From: Rhizobium sp. Root1334
GTDB lineage: Bacteria > Pseudomonadota > Alphaproteobacteria > Rhizobiales > Rhizobiaceae
Length of the DNA: 64,000 nt
NCBI RefSeq assembly: GCF_001426665.1
Contig: NZ_LMEY01000028.1
Span: 186,001-250,000, forward strand
Direction of reading: 5' to 3'
The first letter of the stretch is position 1. Every line of letters begins with the position of its first letter. Below are positions 44,617 through 53,411 of this stretch, in pieces. Under the pieces are notes generated by a model. The model was given only the letters and a program-made list of their open reading frames with translations. It did no database searches and was not told the DNA's origin. Made by a program: the position numbers and the translations under genes.

Positions 44617-45837
44617 ATGACCAATGTGGTGACTAAGAACGTTCTCAAACACGCTGGTTTCCAACAGGCTCTCGACCATATCGATGCCGGTTTTGACCGT
44701 TTCATTGCGGAATTGATCACGCTCACCGAAATCCCTGCTCCACCCTTTAAGGAAGAGCGCAAGGCCGCCGCCTATCTGGAAATGATGAGGGAGGCCGGGC
44801 TCGAAGAGGTCGCCAGCGACGAGATCGGCAATGTTTGCGGCCTGATCCGCGGCACCGGCAATGACGGGTATCTGGTTGTCGCGGCGCATCTCGATACGGT
44901 CTTTCCCGAGGGAACCGACGTCACTGTCCGCCGAGAGGGCACAAAACTCTTCGCGCCGGGTATCGGTGACGACACCCGCGGTCTTGCGGCAAACCTGACA
45001 CTGATGCGGGCCATCAAACAGTCCGGTATCCGGCCGAAAAAGACGATCCTGTTCGTTGGTGATGTCGGCGAAGAGGGCAAGGGCGACCTGCGCGGTATCC
45101 GTCACCTGTTCACCGAAGGTAAATATCGAGACCGAATTGACGCGTTCATTTCCGTCGATGGGCCGGAGATGGCGAGTATCGTCAATCAGGCGGTCGGTTC
45201 CTACCGTTACCGCGTCACTTTTAATGGCCCGGGCGGTCACAGCTACGGCGCCTTCGGCACAGTCAACCCCGCCTATGCCATGGCGGAAGTGCTGACCGGC
45301 CTGTCGAAACTGTATCTGCCAACCGAACCCAAAACGACGGCGACCCCATCCGTGTTCGGCGGCGGCACTTCGATCAACGCAACGCCTGAAACCGTGTGGT
45401 TCGAACTCGATCTTCGCTCGCTCTCGCAATCGGAGCTGGACCGGATTGACGGCGAGTTCCATGCCATGCTCGAAAACGCGGTTGCTGCCGAAAACGCCCG
45501 CGCTGACATTTCGTCCGGCCCGGTCACCGTCGAAGCCAGGCGTATCGGCCATCGACCGGCAGGTACCGTTGCCGCGAATTCGGCGATCGTCACCTCCAGC
45601 ATCGACGCGATAAAAGCGTTCGGTTTCGAACCGTCCTTGATGGCGTCGTCCACCGACGCGAACATTCCGATCAGCCTCGGCGTGCCGGCGGTCTGCGTCG
45701 GCTCGGGCTTCGGTCCAGATGCCGGCGGCCGGGTGCATTCGCTTGACGAATGGATCGACGTGGAACGCGAAGGGCAGCTGAAATCGCTGCATGCGCTTCT
45801 GGCAGTGGTCCTCAGCATCACCGATTTGGAAGACTGA
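44617..45837 (+). CDS. M20 family peptidase, PepT/CPG2-like
   Basis: 406 residues. Metal ligands appear in VVAAHLDTVFPEG and PGIGDDTRG (the second histidine-aspartate region), the catalytic glutamate in FVGDVGEEGKGD, and the lid-domain histidine in FNGPGGHSYG. It carries SSTDANIPISLG near the end, as in tripeptide-aminopeptidase-like members. It begins 27 nt after the ArgE-like gene, and both form one operon. It would hydrolyse a peptide or acyl-amino acid after import; which one is unknown. Confidence 0.88.
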   Translation: MTNVVTKNVLKHAGFQQALDHIDAGFDRFIAELITLTEIPAPPFKEERKAAAYLEMMREAGLEEVASDEIGNVCGLIRGTGNDGYLVVAAHLDTVFPEGTDVTVRREGTKLFAPGIGDDTRGLAANLTLMRAIKQSGIRPKKTILFVGDVGEEGKGDLRGIRHLFTEGKYRDRIDAFISVDGPEMASIVNQAVGSYRYRVTFNGPGGHSYGAFGTVNPAYAMAEVLTGLSKLYLPTEPKTTATPSVFGGGTSINATPETVWFELDLRSLSQSELDRIDGEFHAMLENAVAAENARADISSGPVTVEARRIGHRPAGTVAANSAIVTSSIDAIKAFGFEPSLMASSTDANIPISLGVPAVCVGSGFGPDAGGRVHSLDEWIDVEREGQLKSLHALLAVVLSITDLED

Positions 45838-45899
45838 ACCTTCTTGGGCAGAGCCCCGCCTGTCGAGCGCGGGAGTGCCTCAAAGCCTGTGGAGAAGCA

Positions 45900-46826
45900 A
45901 TGACTTTTCAGATTCTGTCCTATCCGGGACGCGTCGAGACATTTCGCAAGATTTTTAAGCGCGACATGCCGGAGATTGGCTTTGCTGGCTCGGCAGAGGA
46001 GGCCGATCCGGCCGATGTGCGCTACCTGATGGCCTGGACTTTCCCGGACAATCTTTCTGCGCGATACCCCAATCTCAAACTGATCTTCTCGACAGGTGCG
46101 GGCATCGACCAGATGACCGGCGCCGAGATTCCGCCCGGTGCAAAAGTTGTGCGAATGATCGAAGAGGGCGTTACCACGCTGGTGCGTGATTACGTGGTCA
46201 TGGGGGTGCTCGGTCTGCATCGTGATCTGCCGGCATTTCTGGCGCAGCAGCGGCAACAGATCTGGAAGACGCGGGATTTCGTCTGGCCGGACCAGCGGCG
46301 AGTCGGTATTCTCGGCATGGGCGAACTCGGTATGGCGACGGTCAATGCGCTGCAGCCCTTCGGGTTCAAACTCTCAGGATGGAGCCGCACGCAAAAAAGC
46401 ATCAAGGGTGTCGATTGCTACAATGGAGCCGATGGTTTGCGCGACATGCTGGCTGGGACCGATATCCTCGTCTGCCTGCTGCCGCTGACGAAGGAGACCC
46501 GCCATATCCTGAATGCTGGTCTTTTCGCACAATTGCCGAAGGGTGCCGGCCTCGTGCATGCGGGTCGTGGTGGCCATCTCGATCAAGACGCGCTTCTCGA
46601 TGCGCTCGACAGCGGCCATCTCTCCGGCGCTTTCGTGGATGTGACCGACCCGGAACCGCTGCCGCCCGGCCATCGGATGTGGTCGCATCCGCATGTGGTG
46701 CTGACGCCGCATATCGCCGGTCACAGCCGGCCGGAAAGCGCGGCCGAAGCGACGATCGCCAACATTCGCCGGTATCTTTCTGGAGAAATACCCAAGGGGC
46801 TTGTCGATCCGAACCACGGATATTGA
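45900..46826 (+). CDS. GhrA-like 2-hydroxyacid dehydrogenase
   Basis: 308 residues. The NAD(P) fold shows GILGMGELGMATVNAL (about 137-152, Gly-x-Gly-x2-Gly), then LVHAGRGGHLDQDALLDAL with the catalytic arginine region and TPHIAGHSRPESA with the catalytic histidine. This matches glyoxylate/hydroxypyruvate reductase A. It reduces 2-oxo acids to D-2-hydroxy acids. The ATG at 45900 follows a GGAGAAG site; the open frame continues upstream to 45750 inside the M20 gene and is not used. Same operon as the preceding genes. Confidence 0.9.
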   Translation: MTFQILSYPGRVETFRKIFKRDMPEIGFAGSAEEADPADVRYLMAWTFPDNLSARYPNLKLIFSTGAGIDQMTGAEIPPGAKVVRMIEEGVTTLVRDYVVMGVLGLHRDLPAFLAQQRQQIWKTRDFVWPDQRRVGILGMGELGMATVNALQPFGFKLSGWSRTQKSIKGVDCYNGADGLRDMLAGTDILVCLLPLTKETRHILNAGLFAQLPKGAGLVHAGRGGHLDQDALLDALDSGHLSGAFVDVTDPEPLPPGHRMWSHPHVVLTPHIAGHSRPESAAEATIANIRRYLSGEIPKGLVDPNHGY

Positions 46827-46974
46827 TCCGCGATCGCAGGCGGTATGCCGCCCTCAGGCAGCAATAGCCGGCACACCTCCAAAACTTGGCAGAAAATGCG
46901 GCCATGACGCCCTCGCCGAAGCCTTACACCGGACAACGTGTGCGATGATCGGGTGTTATCGCAGTGGAGGCATC

Positions 46975-47826
46975 ATGCAGACCATTACCGCTTCTGACAT
47001 CACCATCGTCGATCTGGGCCTTGCCGATACGGTGGAAGCTCAACGCCTTTCATCACAGGAATCCTGGCCGCATCGCGTGGAAGACTGGCAGTTCTTGCTG
47101 GATATCAGCCAGGGCGTCGGTGCGATCCGTGACGGCAAGCTGGTGGGAACGGCGGTGCTGACGCCCTATGGCAATACGGCTGCCACCTGTAACATGATTA
47201 TTGTCGATCCGGCCCTGCGTGGTCTTGGGCTCGGCCGCCGGCTGATTGAAAGGCTCCTGGAGCAAGCGGGTGGGCGCGAATACCGGCTGATCGCCACCCA
47301 GTCGGGTCTGCCGCTTTACGAAAAACTCGGCTTCGTCGCGACTGGAAGAATCCGGCAGCATCAAGGTTTGGTCAAAGCCGTCGCCGCGACGGCAGAGGTG
47401 AGCGAGGCGACCCACGACAATCTCGCCGATCTGATCGCCCTCGACAAGGCAGCGCTCGGCCTGGATCGGAGTGCGCTGATGGCGAAACTGATCGCCGAAA
47501 AACCGTTTCTGCTACTTCGCGACCAAAACGGTTTGCGCGGCTTCGCCGCCTCCCGCCCGTTCGGCCGTGGTTACATTCTCGGGCCGCTGGTGGCGCGTGA
47601 CGATGAGGCGTACCGAATTCTTCTCAACGCCTCCATAAAACGCCACGAAGGAGAGTTTCTGCGTATCGATCTGACAGAGGCTGCTGCAGGTGACGCCGCA
47701 TTGGTCGAAGCAGCTGGGCTGGTGCATGTCGGCGGCGGTATCGCCATGACGCGGCCAGGAGCCGAAGGTGTCGATGTGGCTGGCGAGGCGCGCGTCTATG
47801 CGTTGGCCAGCCAGGCCTTGTGCTGA
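46975..47826 (+). CDS. Double-GNAT acetyltransferase, paralogue 2
   Basis: 283 residues. The first GNAT domain (about 5-130) has a good acetyl-CoA loop, CNMIIVDPALRGLGLGRRLIER (RGLGLGRR being R-x-x-G-x-G), and ends with PLYEKLGFVATG. The second half (about 140-270) has RPFGRGYILGPLVA and RHEGEFLRIDL, shared with paralogue 1 at 39278. Start at 46975 with a GGAGG site; the frame continues upstream but overlaps the GhrA-like gene. Its intact first loop makes it the more likely active one. Acceptor unknown. Confidence 0.85.
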   Translation: MQTITASDITIVDLGLADTVEAQRLSSQESWPHRVEDWQFLLDISQGVGAIRDGKLVGTAVLTPYGNTAATCNMIIVDPALRGLGLGRRLIERLLEQAGGREYRLIATQSGLPLYEKLGFVATGRIRQHQGLVKAVAATAEVSEATHDNLADLIALDKAALGLDRSALMAKLIAEKPFLLLRDQNGLRGFAASRPFGRGYILGPLVARDDEAYRILLNASIKRHEGEFLRIDLTEAAAGDAALVEAAGLVHVGGGIAMTRPGAEGVDVAGEARVYALASQALC

Positions 47827-47859
47827 CGCTTCAACTTCCATTGCAAGGATCAAAAAGAA

Positions 47860-47885
47860 GCCCGGAGACAGCGATGTCTCCGGGC
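47860..47885. terminator. Bidirectional terminator between GNAT and cupin genes
   Basis: GCCCGGAGACA, a GCGA loop and TGTCTCCGGGC form a perfect 11-bp stem. On the minus strand it is followed by TTCTTTTTG, a good U-tract for ending the cupin operon. It lies 34 nt after the GNAT stop and 31 nt after the cupin stop. Confidence 0.85.
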
Positions 47886-47915
47886 CTAATCGTTGGGGGA
47901 GCTTGTTTGTTCAGA

Positions 47916-48269
47916 TCAACCGACGATGATGTAGATCTTGCGAACGGTCTCTATCGTCTTCCAGGTACCGACATAACCGGGCTTCATCATGAAGCTGTCG
48001 CCCTTCTGGAAAATGCGCGGTGCATGGCCCTGTTCGGTCAGTTCGACAACACCTTCGAGCAAATGGCAAAACTCGAATTTTTCGCCCTTGATGGAATGGT
48101 TTGAACCCGGCGTGGCTTCCCAGATGCCGGTGATGACTTCGCCGCTGCGGGCATCGTCGAAAGCCCATGTGCTGTAAGTGGGATCACCTTCGATAAGCTT
48201 GTCCGGATCACATTTCTTCACCGTCGGCGTGCCGAGTTTGGACTGATCGAATTTGATGAGAAGGCTCAT
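47916..48269 (-). CDS. Single-domain cupin (DUF861/EutQ-like)
   Basis: 117 residues forming one cupin barrel: FCHLLEGVVELTEQG is motif 1 (GX5HXHX3,4E degenerate, no HxH) and GDSFMMKPGYVGTWK is motif 2. This matches the small Cupin_3/EutQ-like family found beside amine oxidases. It may be an isomerase, a ligand-binding protein or inactive. It starts 15 nt after the FAD oxidoreductase gene and is the last gene of that three-gene operon. Confidence 0.85.
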   Translation of the reverse strand: MSLLIKFDQSKLGTPTVKKCDPDKLIEGDPTYSTWAFDDARSGEVITGIWEATPGSNHSIKGEKFEFCHLLEGVVELTEQGHAPRIFQKGDSFMMKPGYVGTWKTIETVRKIYIIVG

Positions 48270-48284
48270 GTATTGCTCCTGAAT

Positions 48285-49562
48285 TTATTGGAAGCGGTCG
48301 AGCGCCTTATAATAGGCGCCGACCAGGGGAAGAAACCAAGGCTTGCCGAAATGACCGGGAACAGCGTTCCAGGCGAGACCATCCCAGGGGTTGCGGTTGA
48401 TGCGGCCGGTCATCAGATCGGCCATGATTTCACCCATATGGGTGGCGAGTTGTGCGCCATGGCCGGAATAGCCCATGGCGTAATAGAGACCGTCGGCTTT
48501 GCCGGCGCGCGGATAGCGATCCTTGGTCATATCGACCAGTCCGCCCCAGCAATAGTCGATGCCGATATCAGCTAGGTGCGGAAAGATCTTTGCCATGCTG
48601 TCGCGCAGGATGGCGCCGGCCTTGGCATCCGACCGTTGATCCGAACTTGCCGAAAAGCGTGCACGTCCGCCCCAGATAAGCCGGTTGTCCGGTGCGAGAC
48701 GGAAATAATTGCCGACATTCATAGTGTTGACGTAGGTGCGTTGACCCGGCACCGTTGCCGCCACTTCGTCATCCGTCAGCGGCCGTGTGGCGATCAGAAA
48801 ACTGCCGACCGGAATGATACGGCGGCGGAAAAAAGGGAAGGCCGCGGTGGTATAGGCTCCGGTCGCCAGCAATACTTTCCCAGCGAGAATATCGCCGTGC
48901 GGCGTCTTCAGTCGCCAGACATTGCCTTCGCGCTCACGCCCCGTTACCGGCGTATGCTCGTGAACGACAGCACCGTGGCGGGCGGCGGCGGTTCCCAGCC
49001 CGCTGACAAAACGCCCCATATGCATCATTGCGCTTTTCGTCTGCAGCATGCCACCGTGAAAGGCGTCTGAGCGGACCTCGTTCACCAGGTCGGCGCGGCT
49101 GAGCATTGCCGTATCCGGGTCGGCATCGCTGTGGAGTGCTTCGAAATTGCGGGCGAGGTTTTCGTAATGGGCCGGTTTCGAGGCGAGCTTCAGCTTGCCG
49201 GAACGGCGAAAGTTACAGTCGATATTTTCTTCCGCAATGATCCGCTCGATGGTGGCGATGCCATCGTCGAAGGCCCTGTAGATCGCCCGTGCCTTATCGG
49301 CGCCAAAGGTCTCACGGGCATGGGCGTAACTGTGGGCAATGCCGTTGTTAAGATGTCCGCCGTTCCTGCCCGAGGCCCCGAAGCCAACGGTCTCTGCCTC
49401 AAGTACCACGACGGAATGTCCCTCCTGAGCCAGCTTGCGCGCGGCACCAAGCCCGGTGAGCCCCGCGCCGATGACCGCATAGTCGAAACTGCCGCCGCCG
49501 GCATCGAGCGATGCCGCTTCGAAGGTGGGAGCCGTATCGTGCCAGTAGGAGAGGTATTTCAT
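48285..49562 (-). CDS. DAO-family FAD oxidoreductase, PuuB/gamma-glutamylputrescine oxidase-like
   Basis: 425 residues. The FAD-binding Rossmann site is YAVIGAGLTGLGAARKLA (about 28-45), followed by VGFGASGRNGGHL (about 59-71), typical of PuuB-type amine oxidases. The C-terminal region has GLYYAMGYSGHGAQLATHMGE, the second FAD contact. It should oxidise a gamma-glutamyl amine or a secondary amine with release of aldehyde. Together with the ligase, aldehyde dehydrogenases and cupin it fits a gamma-glutamylated polyamine route, but PuuD-like hydrolase is not seen in the window. Confidence 0.88.
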   Translation of the reverse strand: MKYLSYWHDTAPTFEAASLDAGGGSFDYAVIGAGLTGLGAARKLAQEGHSVVVLEAETVGFGASGRNGGHLNNGIAHSYAHARETFGADKARAIYRAFDDGIATIERIIAEENIDCNFRRSGKLKLASKPAHYENLARNFEALHSDADPDTAMLSRADLVNEVRSDAFHGGMLQTKSAMMHMGRFVSGLGTAAARHGAVVHEHTPVTGREREGNVWRLKTPHGDILAGKVLLATGAYTTAAFPFFRRRIIPVGSFLIATRPLTDDEVAATVPGQRTYVNTMNVGNYFRLAPDNRLIWGGRARFSASSDQRSDAKAGAILRDSMAKIFPHLADIGIDYCWGGLVDMTKDRYPRAGKADGLYYAMGYSGHGAQLATHMGEIMADLMTGRINRNPWDGLAWNAVPGHFGKPWFLPLVGAYYKALDRFQ

Positions 49563-49571
49563 CTCATCTCC

Positions 49572-50237
49572 TCACAGGCCGAAGACGCCTGGTAGACCGC
49601 CGATGTCATTGATTTCGCTATATTCGTAGAACGGGTTGGCTGGCTCGTGCTTGCGGTTGACCCAGACCTTCGACGTGATGCCGAGGTCGTGCGCGGTCAT
49701 CAGGTCGTAGCGGAACGAGGAAGAGACATGGGTAATGTCCTCCGGGCCACAGCCGAGCGTGTCGAGCATGTATTCGAAGCCATTCATCTGCGGCTTGTAG
49801 CTGCCGGTCTCTTCTGCCGTCAGAACCAGATGGAAGGGCGCACCAAGCTTTTCGACATTGGACATGATCTGGCTCTTCATCGCATTGGAAAGGATGACGA
49901 GCGGGATTTCCTTGGCAACGGCGGCCAGGCCAGCTGGCACATCAGCATGCGGCCCCCAGGTTGGCACTTCCTCATAGATGCGCTTGGCATCGTCAGCCTT
50001 GAACATCACGCCATGCCTCTTGCAGGTGCGCTCGACGGCGTTGTGAACCACGTCCGCGTAGGGTTTCCAGGCACCAAGAATTTCGTCGAGGCGGTAGGCG
50101 GAAAAGCTCTTGATGAAAGCGAGCATTTCCGGCTCCGGCAGGTCGTTGCCGTAAATGCGCCGTGCCGCGCCCGCCATGTCGAAGTTGGTGAGCGTGCCGT
50201 AACAATCGAAGGTAACGAACTTCGGACGGAAGGTCAT
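49572..50237 (-). CDS. HAD-type hydrolase, haloacid dehalogenase type II
   Basis: 221 residues. The nucleophile aspartate is D11 in VTFDCYGTLTNFD; motif II is VILSNAMKSQ and motif III is the lysine in TGSYKPQMNGF. The loop HVSSSFRYDLMTAHDLG gives the final acidic motif. The ATG at 50237 has an AGGAAT site. It is the first gene of the minus-strand operon (HAD, FAD oxidase, cupin). A 2-haloacid substrate is possible by family name, but many members are phosphatases. Confidence 0.85.
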   Translation of the reverse strand: MTFRPKFVTFDCYGTLTNFDMAGAARRIYGNDLPEPEMLAFIKSFSAYRLDEILGAWKPYADVVHNAVERTCKRHGVMFKADDAKRIYEEVPTWGPHADVPAGLAAVAKEIPLVILSNAMKSQIMSNVEKLGAPFHLVLTAEETGSYKPQMNGFEYMLDTLGCGPEDITHVSSSFRYDLMTAHDLGITSKVWVNRKHEPANPFYEYSEINDIGGLPGVFGL

Positions 50238-50597
50238 GGCGGGAATTCCTGTGTTGCGAGCGTTGGCGAGCCTCCCGGGCTCCTGGGACAAATCCTAGGG
50301 GCGTATCGAAGATGGACCGGCCGCATTGCGGGCCGGCGAAAGCACAAAACACCGTATCTTGCTGTTGCCGCGGAACGATCTTGCGGAAGGCCAGACTGCG
50401 CCCTGTCCTTGATGGATGATGAACCGAACCATGAGCGGCATATCCTTCGGCTTCATCGATTGCGAACAGCGCAATCTTTCGTGCCAGCCGGTCAATCAAT
50501 CGGACAGTGCGCGATCCAGGCCGGATAATCGGAGCAAATCAAAGGGCTCCATTGCTCACCTGAACGTGCGGGTCGGGCTAAACAACCGGAAACGATC
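50238..50597. other. Divergent promoter region between HAD and aminotransferase genes
   Basis: 360 nt separate two divergent starts, so both promoters lie here. I see no confident -35/-10 pair or dyad, and no ORF with a ribosome site. Confidence 0.45.
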
Positions 50598-51974
50598 ATG
50601 CTGTCCAATTCTCTCGTCGAACTCGATCGCCGTCACCTTATCCATCCGGTTGCCAGCTGGCGTGGTCATGAAGCGGCAGGCGTACGCGTGCTGGCCTCCG
50701 GGCAGGGCGCCAAAGTGCGTGATGCTTCCGGTAAGGAGTTGATTGACGGTTTTGCCGGCCTTTGGTGCGTCAATGCCGGTTATGGCCAGGAAAGCGTCAT
50801 TGAGGCTGCAATGCAGCAGATGCGCGAACTGCCCTATGCGACCGGCTATTTCGGTCTCGGTTCGGAACCGGCGATCCGGCTGGCAGCGCGTCTAGCCGAT
50901 CATGCACCGGGTGACTTGAACCATGTCTATTTTACACTCGGTGGTTCCGATGCGGTAGACAGCACCGTGCGTTTCGTCCGTTATTACTGGCACGCTCGCG
51001 GCCTGCCGCAGAAAGACCAGTTTGTAACGCTGGAATATGGCTATCACGGTTCCTCTACAGTCGGTGCAGGCCTAACCGCCATCCCGGCTTTCCATGCTGG
51101 TTTCGGTGTTCCTTACGACTGGCAGCATAAAATTCCGTCGCCTTATCCCTATCGCAACCCGGTGGGGGAGGGCGCGACTGACATTATCGCACAGTCGAAG
51201 GCGCAACTGCTGGCCAAGGTCGAAGAACTGGGCGGTCCCGAGCGTGTCGCGGCGTTTTATGCCGAACCGATCCAGGGCTCGGGTGGTGTCATCGTGCCGC
51301 CAAAGGGCTGGATGAAGGCGATGCGCGCTCTTTGCGCCGAACTGGATATCCTCTTCGTCGTTGATGAGGTCATCACCGCTTTCGGCCGCACCGGTCCGCT
51401 TTTTGCCTGCAGCGAAGACGATATCGTGCCGGACATGATCACCACTGCCAAGGGCCTGACTTCAGCCTATGTACCGATGGGCGCAGTATTCATGTCGGAA
51501 AAGGTCTATCAGACAATCGCTGATGGTGCCGGCAAGACTGCTGTGGGCCATGGTTATACCTATTCCGCGCATCCGGTTTCCGCCGCCGTGGGCCTCGCTG
51601 TCCTTGATCTCTACGAAGGTGGACTGCTGGAAAACGGCCGTCGTATGGGTGAACGCCTGCAGGCCGGCCTGCATTCGCTCAAGGATCATCCGCTGGTCGG
51701 TGATGTGCGCGGCCGCGGCATGCTGGCTGCAATCGAGTTGACCACCGACAAGGCCAAAAAGACGCCACTGCCGGCCGCTTCTCTGCCTTCGGCGCGCATC
51801 TTCGATCGCGCTTGGGATGCAGGCCTCGTCATCCGCGCCTTCGCCTGGGGCGTCATCGGTTATGCACCGCCGCTCTGCTGCACCAACGCGGAGATCGATG
51901 CCATTATCGAGCGGACGCGCCATGTACTTGATCTGACACTCGAAGATCCGGATGTCCGCGCCGGGATCCGCTAA
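50598..51974 (+). CDS. Class III aminotransferase (omega-amino acid/putrescine type)
   Basis: 458 residues, fold type I PLP enzyme. K285 in ITTAKGLTSAYV binds PLP; D256 lies in VVDEVITAFGR. It carries the GFAGLWCVNAGYG loop shared with the aminotransferase at 5358. Sequence AIPAFHAGFGVPYDWQHKIPSPYP (split here into shorter runs: AIPAFHAGF, VPYDWQHKI) is typical of aspartate aminotransferase family members acting on diamines or beta-alanine. A GGAAA site precedes the ATG. It is followed by an FAD oxidoreductase on the same strand. Confidence 0.92.
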   Translation: MLSNSLVELDRRHLIHPVASWRGHEAAGVRVLASGQGAKVRDASGKELIDGFAGLWCVNAGYGQESVIEAAMQQMRELPYATGYFGLGSEPAIRLAARLADHAPGDLNHVYFTLGGSDAVDSTVRFVRYYWHARGLPQKDQFVTLEYGYHGSSTVGAGLTAIPAFHAGFGVPYDWQHKIPSPYPYRNPVGEGATDIIAQSKAQLLAKVEELGGPERVAAFYAEPIQGSGGVIVPPKGWMKAMRALCAELDILFVVDEVITAFGRTGPLFACSEDDIVPDMITTAKGLTSAYVPMGAVFMSEKVYQTIADGAGKTAVGHGYTYSAHPVSAAVGLAVLDLYEGGLLENGRRMGERLQAGLHSLKDHPLVGDVRGRGMLAAIELTTDKAKKTPLPAASLPSARIFDRAWDAGLVIRAFAWGVIGYAPPLCCTNAEIDAIIERTRHVLDLTLEDPDVRAGIR

Positions 51975-52082
51975 TACCGGTAGATGCGGCAGCGCAGTGT
52001 CTGCCGCACACATCCTTATCTCCACCGCGACCGGACTGCGGTCGTGGGCTAACGACACTGCCTGTATTCTCTGGAGAGTTTC

Positions 52083-53411
52083 ATGCCTGCGCCCTTGATG
52101 ACGATTGCCACCGGAACCGATGTACCGGCCCGTGCCGATGCAGTGGTGATCGGGGGCGGAATCGTCGGCACCTCCGCCGCCTATTATCTGGCACGATCAG
52201 GCCTCAACGTCGTGCTCCTGGAAAAGGGCCGGATCGGCGCCGAGCAATCGAGCCGCAACTGGGGTTGGTGCCGCCAGCAAAACCGCGATGCCCGCGAACT
52301 GCCGATGGCGACGAAAAGCCTCGAACTCTGGGACAGGCTGGCCGCGGAGATCGGCGAGGACGCCGGTTTCCGTCGTTGTGGGCTGACCTATCTTTCTGAC
52401 AGCGGAAGTGAAATCGAAGGCTGGGCCAAATGGCGCGACTTCGCCATCACCCAAGGTGTGCGCACCTTCATGCTGAGCCCACAGGAGGCGGCAGAACGCG
52501 GCCGGGCAACCGGTAAAGCCTGGAAGGGTGGCGTGTTTTCGCAGGATGACGGTATCGCCGATCCCGCCCGCGCCGCACCCGTTCTGGCACTCGGTGTGAT
52601 GAAGTACGGTGGCGCCGTTCTACAGGAATGCGCGGCGCGGGGCGTGGAACTTTCAGCCGGTCGCGTCAGCGGTGTGGTGACGGAAAAGGGAATGATCGCG
52701 ACATCGCAGGTGGTTGTTGCCGGCGGCGCCTGGGCGTCGTCCTTCTGTCATCAACTGGGTATCGGAATGCCGCAGGCTTCGACACGCTCCACCATTCTTT
52801 CCATCAGCCCCGGCGCCGCAGGCGATATTCCGCCAGCGCTTCATACCAAGGATGTATCGGTAACGGCACGCGGCGATGGTGGCTGGACGCTGGCAGTTTC
52901 CGGCCGCGCGCAATTGGACCCGACGCCGCAGAACATTCGCTACGCGAAAGCCTTTCTGCCGATGTTTGCCCGCCGCTGGGGCAATCTTTCGGCCGGCAGC
53001 CTACAAGGCTGGGGTTGGGGCCACGAGAGCCGCCGCATATGGAAGCTTGATCGTCCGACACCAATGGAACGTGCGCGCATTCTCGATCCGCGGCCGAACC
53101 GCGCGGTTGCCGAGGACACTTTGGCACGAGCGCGAAAGCTGTTGCCGGGATTGTCTGCAAACCCGGTGCAGGCGACCTGGGCCGGGTATATCGACAGCAC
53201 CCCGGACGGTGTGCCAGTGATCGGCGCGGTGGATCATATTCCGGGCTTCATGATTGCGGCCGGCTTTTCCGGGCACGGATTTGGCATCGGCCCGGGGGCG
53301 GGCTTGCTTGTCGCGCAGATGCTGACCGGGCAGGCCACATTGGTGGATCCGGCTCACTATAAGCTGGAGCGTTTCAGTAAAATGTCGTGGGGTAAGGTTT
53401 CGGAGTTCTGA
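52083..53411 (+). CDS. FAD-dependent D-amino acid dehydrogenase/glycine-oxidase-like oxidoreductase
   Basis: 442 residues. The dinucleotide site AVVIGGGIVGTSAAYYLA (about 20-37) is followed by GAEQSSRNWGWCRQQ, a covalent-FAD-like motif of the DAO group, and near the end by GFMIAAGFSGHGFGIGPG. It would oxidise a D- or secondary amino acid in the cytoplasm or at the membrane. It begins 108 nt after the aminotransferase gene, with GGAGAG before the ATG. The short repeat that resembles the hydrolase end lies just after its stop. Confidence 0.9.
   Translation: MPAPLMTIATGTDVPARADAVVIGGGIVGTSAAYYLARSGLNVVLLEKGRIGAEQSSRNWGWCRQQNRDARELPMATKSLELWDRLAAEIGEDAGFRRCGLTYLSDSGSEIEGWAKWRDFAITQGVRTFMLSPQEAAERGRATGKAWKGGVFSQDDGIADPARAAPVLALGVMKYGGAVLQECAARGVELSAGRVSGVVTEKGMIATSQVVVAGGAWASSFCHQLGIGMPQASTRSTILSISPGAAGDIPPALHTKDVSVTARGDGGWTLAVSGRAQLDPTPQNIRYAKAFLPMFARRWGNLSAGSLQGWGWGHESRRIWKLDRPTPMERARILDPRPNRAVAEDTLARARKLLPGLSANPVQATWAGYIDSTPDGVPVIGAVDHIPGFMIAAGFSGHGFGIGPGAGLLVAQMLTGQATLVDPAHYKLERFSKMSWGKVSEF

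Noticed and set aside
44236-45792. Minus-strand frame of 518 codons
   Set aside because: Mirrors the M20 peptidase and ArgE-like gene; no recognisable domain.
48285-51974. A full classical puu operon
   Set aside because: Genes are split between strands, and puuD, a neighbouring puuR and puuP are not here, so I name only the families.
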